Translations under genes and position numbers: made by a program
Shown: one piece after another, positions 22,285 to 30,514 of the stretch
Layout: each line of letters starts with the position of its first letter
Position numbering within the stretch: the stretch's first letter is position 1
NCBI GenBank assembly: GCA_023413135.1
Contig: JAEZQK010000124.1
Coordinates: 1-44,351, forward strand
Direction: 5' to 3'
Length of the DNA stretch: 44,351 nt
DNA from: Bacillota bacterium
GTDB lineage: Bacteria; Bacillota; Clostridia; Christensenellales; Aristaeellaceae
The notes under the pieces: generated by a model
Told to the model about the DNA's origin: nothing
Seen by the model: only the letters and a program-made list of their open reading frames with translations
The model's database searches: none

Positions 22285-24669
22285 ATGAGCGGCGGAGCGC
22301 AGGCGGCGGAATTTGCGGAAAAACGGAAGCGGCTCAGCTTGCTGGCCCGGTGGATGGCCAAAGGAAAATTGCAATTGGAAAGCTGGATACAGGCGGCTTG
22401 GAAGCCTGCGTTGATGGCAGCCATCACTTTCTTTTTGTCGTTTTCCCAGTGCTTTAGGGTGCCCTCGCCCTTTGCGGTTGCATGGATTATCGCGCTGGGC
22501 GCCTGCGGCTGCCCTCTGTGGTGGCCGGCCGTGGGCTGTGCGGCCGCCATCGGCATGCGCTTGATATGGCACATCCCGCTGGATATCTGGCAGTATGCGG
22601 GCTGCGGGGCGCTGCTTTTGACAAGCCGCTTATGGAAGGAAAGAGGGGAGCTGCTGCTGTCGCTTATGGCTATGCTGGCGCTTCTGCCGCGATTCTTATC
22701 CGTGCTTAATGACGGCGTACCGGGTGAACTGCTGCTGGGCGGTGCCGGGCTGTTCATGGGTGCGGTGGCTGCTCCCGCTTTCCGGCAAACCATGCGTGTG
22801 CTTGTGAGCAACCGGCATACGCTTTCCCTGGATGACAAGCTGTGCTGCCTGCTGCTTTTTATGGTTCTGCTTACGGGCATGGGCTATCTTGAATTGTTTG
22901 GCGTCAATCTGGGCCAGTTTATGGCCGTTGCCGTTGTATCCTGTTTGTCGTTTGTTGCCGGGAGCGCCGTTGCGGTCTGCACGGGGCTTCTTTCCGGCGC
23001 AGCGCTGGCCTTTGGTGGGCAAAACGCCATGGTCATGGCGCAATTGGCTCTGGGTGGGCTGCTGGCGGGGTTGGTCATCGGCAGGGGAAAGCGCTGGGAG
23101 GTATGCGCACTGTTTGTGCTGGCAGACCTGCTGGCCATTTTCCTGATTCAAACGGATCCTCCGGCACTGCAAACGGGCGCTATGATAGCGGGCAGCTTTT
23201 TGTTTTTGCTGACGGGGGAAGGGCTGCTTTTCCGCATCAAGGCGCTTTTGGCGGCGGCCCAGCCGGTACGTTCCGGTATGGAAAACGCTTTTGCATCCGA
23301 GCAGATGCGCCGTTGGGAAGACGCCATGGACAGGATGGCCCAGGCGCTGCCGGTTACGGGCATGCAGGAAGAGACGCCGGAAACGGAGCAATTGGCGGCA
23401 ATTTTTTGCAAAAACTGCGCGGAGACAAAAAACTGCTGGAATGAGCGGTTCATACAGACAAAAGCCATGCTCCAGGCTATTTTGGAACAGGCGGAGATGG
23501 GGGAGGAAACGCTGGAAAAGGCCATCACCGGGCTCCGGGGCTGCGGATGCATCCGCCTGCATGGCTTGAGGGAGGCAACGGAGCAGGTGCTCAAGGAAAA
23601 GCGGCATCGGCGGGCGCAGGAAGCCAGGGCGCGGTATGAGCGGGACATGATCCGTACCCATCTGACGGCCATGGCGCAGGCGGTCAGCCGTATGGCGGAG
23701 ACGGTCACCGGTGAAACGGTGGGCGATGCAAAGGCGGCATTTGACATATCAAGAGTCATACGGGAAATAGGCTTTCCCGGCAAGCTGATTTATGCAAGAC
23801 AGGTTGGCGGTCATCTGCAGATAGGGATCGAGGGGGATGGTCTGTCGTTTGTGAGGTTGCAGCCGGAAAGGCTGATCCGGGCAATGAAGGAAAAAGTGCA
23901 AATCGTTATGCAGGAAGTTTCCTGCGAGCGGGGCAAGCTTTTGCTGGAGGAAGTGCCGCCCTTTGATCTGCGCGTTGGCAGCGCTACAGTCAGCGTCAGC
24001 GAACCGGAAGGCCGGGAGCAGCCTGTGAGCGGTGATGCGACGATTCGGGAGGTTTTTCCCGGCGGGCTGTGCCTGTTTGGTCTGTCGGACGGTATGGGCC
24101 ATGGAGAGCATGCCAGGCGGGAAAGCCAAAAAACCCTGGAACTGCTGTCGCTTTGCATGGCGGCCGGATATACCAAGGAGCAGGCCATTACGGCTGTGAA
24201 CGGGATGATGCTTTCCGCCACCGGGGGCGACAGGTTCGCCACGGTGGATATTTGCCTGATGGATTTGTGGACCGGCGAAACACAAATGGAAAAGCTGGGG
24301 GCCTGCACATCCTATCTGATGAGAGGCGAGCATGTGAAGGCCATCGCCGGCGCCGCGCTGCCGCTGGGCATCCTGGAACAGGTCATGCCGATCCATCAGC
24401 GCATGCGGCTGCATGACGGGGACATCCTGGTGCTGTTAAGCGACGGTGTGCAGGATGCGTATCCCGACGGGGCGGCGCTGGAGAGGGCCATCGCCCGCAA
24501 TGCGTATAAAGATCCGCAACGCATGGCGGATGCGCTTTTGCGCAGCGCGTTGCTCTCCGCCGGCGGCATACCCAAGGATGATATGACCGTACTGGTGGTG
24601 GCGGTTCTTTGTTCAAAGGCAACAGTGGAAGATGGTGATGATGTACAAACCATGGCGGATGCCGTATAA
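22285..24669 (+). CDS. spoIIE: Stage II sporulation protein E (PP2C phosphatase)
   Basis: 794 residues, near the 827 of B. subtilis SpoIIE. SpoIIE localises to the asymmetric septum and dephosphorylates SpoIIAA, releasing sigma-F in the forespore. The N-terminal 330 residues hold about ten hydrophobic segments; a hydrophilic middle follows with a Cys-rich patch FCKNCAETKNCW near 375. The C-terminal PP2C domain shows SDGMGHG with the metal Asp at 602 and LSDGVQDAYP with Asp at 720, plus an ATGGDRFATVDI segment near 650. The start at 22285 follows TGGAGGA; the frame is open back to 22138, but that stretch is intergenic in character. It indicates a sporulating ancestry. Confidence 0.93.
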   Translation: MSGGAQAAEFAEKRKRLSLLARWMAKGKLQLESWIQAAWKPALMAAITFFLSFSQCFRVPSPFAVAWIIALGACGCPLWWPAVGCAAAIGMRLIWHIPLDIWQYAGCGALLLTSRLWKERGELLLSLMAMLALLPRFLSVLNDGVPGELLLGGAGLFMGAVAAPAFRQTMRVLVSNRHTLSLDDKLCCLLLFMVLLTGMGYLELFGVNLGQFMAVAVVSCLSFVAGSAVAVCTGLLSGAALAFGGQNAMVMAQLALGGLLAGLVIGRGKRWEVCALFVLADLLAIFLIQTDPPALQTGAMIAGSFLFLLTGEGLLFRIKALLAAAQPVRSGMENAFASEQMRRWEDAMDRMAQALPVTGMQEETPETEQLAAIFCKNCAETKNCWNERFIQTKAMLQAILEQAEMGEETLEKAITGLRGCGCIRLHGLREATEQVLKEKRHRRAQEARARYERDMIRTHLTAMAQAVSRMAETVTGETVGDAKAAFDISRVIREIGFPGKLIYARQVGGHLQIGIEGDGLSFVRLQPERLIRAMKEKVQIVMQEVSCERGKLLLEEVPPFDLRVGSATVSVSEPEGREQPVSGDATIREVFPGGLCLFGLSDGMGHGEHARRESQKTLELLSLCMAAGYTKEQAITAVNGMMLSATGGDRFATVDICLMDLWTGETQMEKLGACTSYLMRGEHVKAIAGAALPLGILEQVMPIHQRMRLHDGDILVLLSDGVQDAYPDGAALERAIARNAYKDPQRMADALLRSALLSAGGIPKDDMTVLVVAVLCSKATVEDGDDVQTMADAV

Positions 24670-24696
24670 TTAAGCTGAAATTGGAGGGAGCAGAAA

Positions 24697-25524
24697 ATGG
24701 CGCAGCGCGCAGCACGTAACTTTTCAGATACAAATGCACAGCCTTTTTGTTTGGAAGGCGGGGCACACGGCATCTTGCTGCTGCACGGCTTTACGGGCAG
24801 CGCCGGACACATGCGCCCGATCGGGGAGGAGCTTAACCGCCAGGGCTTCACGGTTCTTGGCATCCAGCTGCCGGGCCATGGCACGCGCATGGAGGATATG
24901 CAAAACGTGCATTGGCAGGATTGGCTGCAATCCGCCAAGGAAGGCTTCTTAAAGCTCAAGGGACGGTGCGATACGGTCAGCGTGGCAGGCCTGTCCATGG
25001 GGGGCGTATTGACGCTGCTGCTGGCGCAGCAGATGCGCGTAAACGCCGCCATCGTGATGTCTACGCCCATGGCATTGAAAACCAGGCTGGCATCCCTGGC
25101 CCCGATTGCATCGCGCTTTACGCCCCTCACCTATTGGAAGGGCGATGAACAGCGGGAGAAGCTGCTGGACCAGCGGTACGATTACGGCTATCCCGGCTTT
25201 CCCACGGCCAGAATCGGCGATCTGATGCATCTGATCCGCCTGGCCCGGCGGAACCTGTTTGCCGTCACCTGTCCCACGCTGGTGGTTCAATCGCGGGCGG
25301 ATAATGCCGTTCATCCAAACAGCGCGGATATCATTTTGCAGGGCATCCGCAGTGAGAAGAAAGCAGTATTGTGGCTTGATGATATGCCGCATGTGGTGAC
25401 CATCTCCCGGGAATACCAGCGCATCGCCAAGGCTATTGGGGAATTTTTGCAGTCGGCCCAGGCCGCGCGGCTGCCGGAGGAAGAAAAGTTTGCAAAGACG
25501 GTTGACAAAGGTGCCGAAATATAG
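24697..25524 (+). CDS. Alpha/beta hydrolase, carboxylesterase type
   Basis: 275 residues, cytoplasmic alpha/beta hydrolase resembling the Est30/monoacylglycerol lipase group. The oxyanion region is LLLHGFTGSAGHM near 28-40, and PGHGTRM near 63. The nucleophile elbow is AGLSMGGV with the catalytic Ser near residue 98. The acid is probably Asp in SRADNAVHP near 208, and the His in DMPHVVTISRE near 232. All three catalytic residues are present. The start follows TTGGAGGGAG. A promoter for the tRNA pair lies inside its last codons. The true substrate is unknown; an ester or lactone is likely. Confidence 0.88.
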   Translation: MAQRAARNFSDTNAQPFCLEGGAHGILLLHGFTGSAGHMRPIGEELNRQGFTVLGIQLPGHGTRMEDMQNVHWQDWLQSAKEGFLKLKGRCDTVSVAGLSMGGVLTLLLAQQMRVNAAIVMSTPMALKTRLASLAPIASRFTPLTYWKGDEQREKLLDQRYDYGYPGFPTARIGDLMHLIRLARRNLFAVTCPTLVVQSRADNAVHPNSADIILQGIRSEKKAVLWLDDMPHVVTISREYQRIAKAIGEFLQSAQAARLPEEEKFAKTVDKGAEI

Positions 25525-25530
25525 TATTAT
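25502..25530 (+). promoter_or_regulatory. Promoter of the tRNA-fMet/tRNA-Met pair
   Basis: TTGACA (25502-25507), a 17-base spacer and TATTAT (25525-25530), overlapping the last codons of the hydrolase gene and ending 26 bases before the first tRNA. Confidence 0.7.
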
Positions 25531-25556
25531 CATCCTTGCCGCTGTTAGCGGCACGT

Positions 25557-25633
<77 letters not shown>

Positions 25634-25637
25634 ATAT

Positions 25638-25714
25638 GGCTACGTAGCTCAGCTGGCCAGAGCATTCGGTTCATACCCGAAGTGTCGTAGATTCGAATTC
25701 TACCGTAGCCACCA
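25638..25714 (+). tRNA. tRNA-Met (CAU), elongator
   Basis: 77 bases with encoded CCA. Acceptor GGCTACG pairs with CGTAGCC; anticodon arm TTCGG-TTCATAC-CCGAA; T arm GTAGA-TTCGAAT-TCTAC. Overall it resembles B. subtilis tRNA-Met better than the CAU tRNA-Ile read after lysidine change. The last 46 bases (25669-25714) recur at 33860 and 42968 as att-like repeats, and the tRNA stays intact. Confidence 0.95.
25669..25714 (+). repeat. att-like repeat, copy 1 (tRNA-Met 3' half)
   Basis: From the anticodon loop to the CCA end of tRNA-Met. The 46 bases are identical to 33860-33905, and 45 of them match 42968-43012 at 43 positions. Many tyrosine integrases use this part of a tRNA as the attachment core, so this is the probable attL. 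Confidence 0.85.
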
Positions 25715-25718
25715 TAAG

Positions 25719-25753
25719 AACCCTTGAAAGCGTTAAGTTTTCAAGGGTTGAAT
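25719..25753 (+). terminator. Terminator-like hairpin after tRNA-Met
   Basis: Arms AACCCTTGAAA (25719-25729) and TTTCAAGGGTT (25739-25749). A closely related hairpin follows att copy 3 (43020-43047). Further on, GTGCAACAAATTTGCGAC (25783-25800) resembles motifs beside the other att copies. Confidence 0.65.
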
Positions 25754-25782
25754 TATTATATGCAGGTAATTAAATGTGATAA

Positions 25783-26133
25783 GTGCAACAAATTTGCGAC
25801 TTTTTCGAAAATAGCCCTTTTTTTCATCCATTAACACATAGAACTGTCCCCTGTGCAATTAAGAGGGCGCTGGACGCGTATGAAGGCTTTCCTTCGCTGT
25901 ATCGGAAGGAAACCGTATCGGTGGAGGGCATTGAATGGCTGCCAGGCGAGGCGGAGCCGCCTTCCGGTGAAACCAAAGCGGACGCGATGATCTACATTAT
26001 GAATTATGGGAGCATTGTTCCGCCCGGCCAGAATTACCTTGATTGCATCATGGACGGCTATCGGGCATTCGGCTTTCATCTCCGCTATCTGTCGGAGGCG
26101 GTCAGGCGGACGGAAAGAATGGAAATTGTTTAG
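25783..26133 (+). pseudogene. 5'-truncated gamma-glutamylcyclotransferase-like (AIG2/GGCT) gene
   Basis: From about 25860 the frame reads ALDAYEGFPSLYRKE, then DAMIYIMN and PPGQNYLDCIMDGYRAFGF, which looks like the second half of a GGCT-like protein (family pattern: D.hEGyP..Y.r..V, then AwvYvM and PS..Y...i..Gy..fgf). The N-terminal half with the YGSNM-type glycine loop is missing. The 25 residues before the match are low-complexity and continue the intergenic sequence, so the open frame upstream is probably chance. No ribosome binding site is seen. The truncation lies close to the att/tRNA junction, as if an integration or deletion removed the 5' end. Confidence 0.6.
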
Positions 26134-26185
26134 CATTCGCTTGAGCAGCCTTTTCTCAGAGTGGAAATGGTTCTCTACACAAATT

Positions 26186-26216
26186 ACCCTCCGTCGTTTT
26201 GAAAACGGCGGAGGGT
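26186..26216. terminator. Bidirectional terminator
   Basis: 15-bp arms ACCCTCCGTCGTTTT (26186-26200) and AAAACGGCGGAGGGT (26202-26216), with one G-T pair and a single-base loop. It ends the GGCT remnant and the minus-strand sigma operon. Confidence 0.75.
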
Positions 26217-26243
26217 ATTATCACTTGTAAATGTGAGCAGTGA

Positions 26244-26657
26244 TCAATTGCTTGCGGTTATAGAACTGCTTGTCCCGCTTCGGCTATCGGACTCACCGGC
26301 GTCTTCTGCGTAAAATCCCGCTGTGGCTCGATATACATTTCCAGCAGTGCCAGCGTAGCTTATGCTATATGTATAGGTTGAGCCATTGAGTTTATATTTG
26401 TCGGTTATACTTTTCACAGTGACCCATGATGCGCCACGTTGCTCTTGAATTCGTATATAGCTAAAGCCAAGCTTATCGGCTGTTGTGCGGGTCATAATGC
26501 TTGCGTCAGCATAAATGGTAGTTCCGTTCTTTCTTATCGCAATATCGTAGTTCATGATCAGCGTACTGGAAAAGGGCTGAACATTAGTAGCGAGGGCTCC
26601 GGCTGTAAAACACACACAGATCAGGCAGAGTACGAAACTGATTATGATTTTCTTCAT
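26244..26657 (-). CDS. Small secreted protein, unknown
   Basis: 137 residues with a signal peptide MKKIIISFVLCLICVCFTAG, cut near ALA. I do not recognise a family. The mature part is rich in Ser, Thr and Tyr and looks like a small beta-strand extracellular domain (SSTLIMNYDIAIRKNGTTIY, then YTYSISYAGTAGNVYRATAG). The start follows GGAGGT and overlaps the stop of the anti-sigma-like gene by 4 bases, so it is third in the operon sigma, anti-sigma, secreted protein. The co-transcription suggests the exported product is a target or a modulator of the sigma system. Confidence 0.75.
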   Translation of the reverse strand: MKKIIISFVLCLICVCFTAGALATNVQPFSSTLIMNYDIAIRKNGTTIYADASIMTRTTADKLGFSYIRIQEQRGASWVTVKSITDKYKLNGSTYTYSISYAGTAGNVYRATAGFYAEDAGESDSRSGTSSSITASN

Positions 26658-27544
26658 TTGATTGTACCTCCATCCATTGTATTGAGTAGATCAACAAGCT
26701 CTTGTCTATCAAGATTCCCGCCGATTTGGACAAAATACGGCGGTGAAACCCAAATGGCCTCGACATAGTCGATATTGGTGAAAAGGTAGCAGCTTGTCCC
26801 AGATATTGTATAGACTTCATAGTTGCCATCCTTTTCAATAGCCTTTGATACCATCGCTTCTGCATTGTCAACCTTTTGGATTGCGATATGAAGTTGTTCC
26901 ATTTCCCCTGCCATATATAAACCGAGTAAGTTACTGAATGTGCCGCTTGCGTCGCTATCTACATTCGACAAAATATATTGATCCGGCAGCTGGGGGAGAG
27001 CTAGGTCAAACTGCAACTCCTTTATCTTTTCGTCAAATGCATCACCTTTACCCACGCCATGATACTGCTGAGGCCTTATCGGGTCTGATGTGTTCACAGG
27101 AGACTGTACGTCAATTTCAATACGTACTTGCTCATCTTCCCAATGGAACACATAGTTCCATACGGGATATCCTAAGGCATAAGCAATGGCTGTTCCAAGA
27201 AGCATGATCCCCATGAGAACAAGCAAGTAAACCATGACAGGCCGTAAACGTCCAGACCTTCTTCTTTGTCCTGCAACATTTTTTCGCGATGCTCTTTCTC
27301 TGCTCACCTCCCTTACTGCTTTCAGAATTTTTGCCTTCGATTCTTTTGCGCCACTCATTTCCCCTTTCTCATACTCAGGATACAGGTAAAGTAGACACTC
27401 ATGAATGAGGGATGCATCCATTTCCTCTGCGGGAAGATCTAACTGTTCATCCATGATGCGTTCGATATCTTGGCTGGTAAGCTCCTCATGATTAAGAAAG
27501 CTTTCCAGCGTTTCTTTATACTGCATCTCCCTATTATCTTTCAT
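26654..27544 (-). CDS. Anti-sigma-like membrane protein (DUF4367-type)
   Basis: 296 residues. An acidic cytoplasmic N-terminal 80 residues (ELTSQDIERIMDEQ), a basic stretch rich in RRR, and one membrane helix near 102-122 (VMVYLLVLMGIMLLGTAIAY) lead to an extracellular domain of about 170 residues. The C-terminal segment YEVYTISGTSCYLFTN and VEAIWVSPPYFVQIGG resembles DUF4367 domains found on anti-sigma factors. The gene directly follows an ECF sigma gene on the same strand (47-base gap), the classic order for sigma/anti-sigma pairs. No zinc-binding H..C..C motif (ZAS) is seen, so inhibition would use another fold. The extracellular signal is unknown. Confidence 0.75.
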   Translation of the reverse strand: MKDNREMQYKETLESFLNHEELTSQDIERIMDEQLDLPAEEMDASLIHECLLYLYPEYEKGEMSGAKESKAKILKAVREVSRERASRKNVAGQRRRSGRLRPVMVYLLVLMGIMLLGTAIAYALGYPVWNYVFHWEDEQVRIEIDVQSPVNTSDPIRPQQYHGVGKGDAFDEKIKELQFDLALPQLPDQYILSNVDSDASGTFSNLLGLYMAGEMEQLHIAIQKVDNAEAMVSKAIEKDGNYEVYTISGTSCYLFTNIDYVEAIWVSPPYFVQIGGNLDRQELVDLLNTMDGGTIK

Positions 27545-27591
27545 CTATCTTTCACTCCTACATGGATATATTGCATTTGGGACTGAAAATG

Positions 27592-28128
27592 TTACAAGTG
27601 GAAAAAATTATTTTTTAGCTTTTGCTTTAGCCGTGCGATTTTAACGCGAAGCGTTCCTTCAGGTATGTTCAGTTCCGATGCCAATTGTGAAGAACCGCGA
27701 GTATAATATCTTAAAAGAAGGCTCGCGCTTTCTTCGCCGAGCTTTTCTCGAAGTGTATCTTCCATATCCCATGTTAAAGCTTTATCCTCGATTTGACCGC
27801 GCTGATTCTTTGCTTCAGCATCCTTTCGTTGATGAGCCTGCATCTCATCGTCCAACGACATCGTTCGTATTTGCTTTGCTTTCATAGATTCTTTGCGTAA
27901 ACGGCTGTGTACTATTTTTTTCAAAGTATCAACCAACCAACCTGTAATATTTGGATGGTTTTGAAGAGCCGTGCTCTTCGTCCATAAGAGTATATAGACC
28001 TCTTGTAAATCATCGGCCAACTGGTCCGTATCCATTCCGTATCTCTTTAGTACACGTAACCCTGTAGCGTATAATATATCGTGACTGTCATTAATAATAT
28101 TTTCAACCCATAAATCGCTATCTTGCAT
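27592..28128 (-). CDS. ECF-type RNA polymerase sigma factor
   Basis: 178 residues. Region 2 is seen as QLADDLQEVYILLWTKS (about 37-53), followed by NITGWLVDTLKKIVHSRLRKE; region 4 has an HTH near the end: SSQLASELNIPEGTLRVKI, then RLKQKLK. The start at 28128 is chosen because AAAGGAGG lies just upstream; an earlier in-frame ATG (28149) would put that site inside the gene. An extended -10 box (TGcTATAAT) on the minus strand lies at 28173-28181. Operon with the anti-sigma-like gene. Divergent from a secreted-protein gene at 28657, which may be in its regulon. Confidence 0.85.
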   Translation of the reverse strand: MQDSDLWVENIINDSHDILYATGLRVLKRYGMDTDQLADDLQEVYILLWTKSTALQNHPNITGWLVDTLKKIVHSRLRKESMKAKQIRTMSLDDEMQAHQRKDAEAKNQRGQIEDKALTWDMEDTLREKLGEESASLLLRYYTRGSSQLASELNIPEGTLRVKIARLKQKLKNNFFHL

Positions 28129-28149
28129 TGCATCCTCCTTTGATGACAA

Positions 28150-28656
28150 GAACGTATCGAATGCATATTGTCATTATAGCATCAGATAAATGCAATAAAT
28201 GTAAAATGAAATATTTTTTTCAGATACTGTAACAAACAGGTGACAAATTACAATATATACAGTGAACGGGTAAAATACGATACTCAAGAATGGAGGAGGT
28301 GGTAAATGCGCAGGAAGAATAGCCACACTCTGCAACTTGGTCGTACCTGTATGGCATCGCAGCCATGTAAGTATTCCTTCCATGCATGTCATGATACTGA
28401 CAGTGATTGCTCTGCAATCGTTGCTTAGTATAGATACACAAACAAGGAAGCAATTCGTATCGGAAAGGTGTGTGAAACCGATGAGCAATTGATTCCGCTT
28501 GCTTCGCTATAGGCAAGCAAAAATCCTTGCAAAACGAGTTGGAGAGCACACAGCCTTTGAGCTGTGAGGTTCTGCAAGGACAATAAAATTATAGCATGCT
28601 TCTCACGATTGTTCAATCACAACATACTTGTGAGGCCAAAGAAGGAGAGTACTCAA
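28150..28656. other. Divergent intergenic region with structured leader
   Basis: No gene is supported here. TGTAACAAAC at 28228-28237 resembles an ECF -35 element (AAC core), followed by AT-rich sequence, so an autoregulated promoter is possible. At 28521-28575 TCCTTGCA and TGCAAGGA enclose CACAGC/GCTGTG, a two-level stem. The run CTCAC...GTGAG (28601-28635) just before the next gene could fold as well. Several direct short repeats of GCAAG occur near 28490-28530. Confidence 0.5.
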
Positions 28657-29034
28657 ATGAAGAAGTATTTTTCTCTGGTTCTATGCTTGCTGCTGATCTG
28701 CTTGTTCGCAAGCTCTGCGATGGCAGCCGTGAAATTTTCTTGTGACAGTGACACTACGACCTTCTCAAGGTGGAGCGCGAACACCACAGCCGACGGATCA
28801 GACTGGTATCTTTCTGATTGGACGACTTCGAACTTGTCGGATACCAAACAAGCAGGATTCAAGGTATACAACGCGCCCGGAGTGTATGCCAGTCATACAT
28901 ACTACTACAAAACCACATCCACAGCATCTCATACTTATCTGGATACTATCTCCAATGGGGATAATGTCTATGCTGCTGGCATGCGGTATAAAGGTACTGG
29001 AAACATAACAGTTGCTGGAATGTTTAACCCGTAA
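28657..29034 (+). CDS. Small secreted protein, unknown
   Basis: 125 residues: signal peptide MKKYFSLVLCLLLICLFASS cut near AMAA, then a Thr/Ser/Tyr-rich mature part (DTTTFSRWSANTTAD; YASHTYYYKTTSTASHTY). I do not recognise a family. The composition resembles that of the 26244-26657 product, another island secreted protein, although the alignment is not convincing by eye. The start at 28657 follows AAGGAGAG. A strong hairpin follows the stop, so this mRNA segment may accumulate more than the downstream gene. It is divergent from the ECF sigma operon. Confidence 0.75.
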   Translation: MKKYFSLVLCLLLICLFASSAMAAVKFSCDSDTTTFSRWSANTTADGSDWYLSDWTTSNLSDTKQAGFKVYNAPGVYASHTYYYKTTSTASHTYLDTISNGDNVYAAGMRYKGTGNITVAGMFNP

Positions 29035-29046
29035 TACCTAAAGAAT

Positions 29047-29086
29047 GCGCAAGCCTCACCTGCTTGAAAGCAAGTGAGGCTTGCGC
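29047..29086 (+). terminator. Strong intercistronic hairpin
   Basis: GCGCAAGCCTCAC (29047-29059) pairs with GTGAGGCTTGCGC (29074-29086), and a further TGC/GCA pair extends the stem. No T-run follows, so partial termination or RNA stabilisation is more likely than full termination. Confidence 0.65.
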
Positions 29087-29103
29087 TGAAAGGGCGTGTG
29101 ACA

Positions 29104-30459
29104 ATGAAAAAAAATGTTTGCTATTTGCTTGTTTTTCTCATCATCACTGTTTTTTGTACTACCGCGTTTAGTGAAACAATTGTGACCTATGGGGGAACCT
29201 TTTCGTCAAATGACGCTGGGTATAAGGCATTTCTGGAGGAGCATCCCAACGTTTCTATGACTTGGCCTGATAAGGTTTACACTTCCACTTCTGCGTTCAC
29301 GACCGCGCTGCTGACCCGGCAATACAACTGTGATTTGTTCACCTGGGGGACCAGACAAGTTGACTGGTCCATTCTGATGGACAAAGGCTATTGTCTTAAC
29401 CTGTCTGACAGCCAAGTTTTGACTGATGCCGTCAACCGAATGTATCCTAATATGGCTGAGTTAGCCATGCATGACGGGCTTTTATACGCCGTTCCAAATG
29501 ATATGAACTTCATTTTTATGCAGATTGAAGAGGATACTTGGTTCGAGACCGGACTGACGCTGGACGATGTTCCCCAATCCTTTCCTGAATTCTTGGACTT
29601 TCTGGAACACTGGTGCGACCGTATTGAGGATGCACCCGAACCCATGATTCGAATCCTGAGTGGATGGGAATCCAACTATGCAGAGTCCTCGTATGTCGCT
29701 TGGCTCACAAAACTACTTATTAATGAAGCTATCATGCAAATGCAATATGCCGGTGAAGCGCTTCACTTTGACAGCCCGGAACTATTGGCGCTATTGGAGC
29801 GCTGTGATACAGTGGGCAGGCGAATTTATCAGCTTGAATCCCCAAATGGCGAGCTAAGCCTTTTTGATGAATCCTCCAGAGGTATCTGGCCTACGAACTA
29901 TGCGAACGTTGTTTTCCTGCGCCAGAATAGCACGCAGCCGAAGCTCATCAAATCAGTCGTCAATATGTGGGCCACCTGTTCTTATACGGATAATCCGGAA
30001 CTGTGCTTGGAATTGCTTGAAAAGGTTGTAGCTGGTCCCGGTGATCCAAATTCGCTCAGTGACATGTTCCTCTACCGCGATGCACAGGCGCGAATCAATC
30101 CGAATTACGAAACCGATTTGGCACGCTGGACGGATGAGCTCAACGCTGTTATTGCGCTGCTACAAAAACCGGATCTCGACGGGGAGGGCAAGTCCAGGCT
30201 GGAAGAACAGCGGATCAGATATGAAGGAGCTGTGGATCGTACCGAGCAAAACAAGTGGCTCATGACTCCAGAGCAGTTGGCAGACTATCAAGCTGCCGCT
30301 GATAGGCTTTACTTTCCTATCCCCAGTATTTTCGATGAGTCAAATTCACAGGGTACAATGGAGAACCTGTACAACCAGTTTAGCAGTCATCATCTAACCG
30401 CTGAACAACTTTTGAAGGAACTTAATCGCACTGCACAGATGATTCGGCTTGAGGATTAA
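29104..30459 (+). CDS. Secreted solute-binding-protein-like protein (orphan)
   Basis: 451 residues with a signal peptide (MKKNVCYLLVFLIITVFCTT, near AFSE). The mature part resembles extracellular solute-binding proteins of the sugar type: IVTYGGTFSSND, then CDLFTWGTRQVDWSILMDKGYC, NLSDSQVLTDAVN and DGLLYAVPNDMNFIFM, in the order expected for an SBP_bac_1-like lobe. No permease or ATPase gene is nearby, so it may serve as a sensor or ligand scavenger and not as part of an importer. The KGYC.(N/D)LSD segment recurs in a short broken relative at 31485-31721. The start at 29104 is set by the signal peptide, with a weak GGGCGTG site. Confidence 0.7.
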   Translation: MKKNVCYLLVFLIITVFCTTAFSETIVTYGGTFSSNDAGYKAFLEEHPNVSMTWPDKVYTSTSAFTTALLTRQYNCDLFTWGTRQVDWSILMDKGYCLNLSDSQVLTDAVNRMYPNMAELAMHDGLLYAVPNDMNFIFMQIEEDTWFETGLTLDDVPQSFPEFLDFLEHWCDRIEDAPEPMIRILSGWESNYAESSYVAWLTKLLINEAIMQMQYAGEALHFDSPELLALLERCDTVGRRIYQLESPNGELSLFDESSRGIWPTNYANVVFLRQNSTQPKLIKSVVNMWATCSYTDNPELCLELLEKVVAGPGDPNSLSDMFLYRDAQARINPNYETDLARWTDELNAVIALLQKPDLDGEGKSRLEEQRIRYEGAVDRTEQNKWLMTPEQLADYQAAADRLYFPIPSIFDESNSQGTMENLYNQFSSHHLTAEQLLKELNRTAQMIRLED

Positions 30460-30514
30460 GGGATAACTCCTACACAGTAGCGACCATGCTTATTCTTCAA
30501 TGAGGTATTGAATC

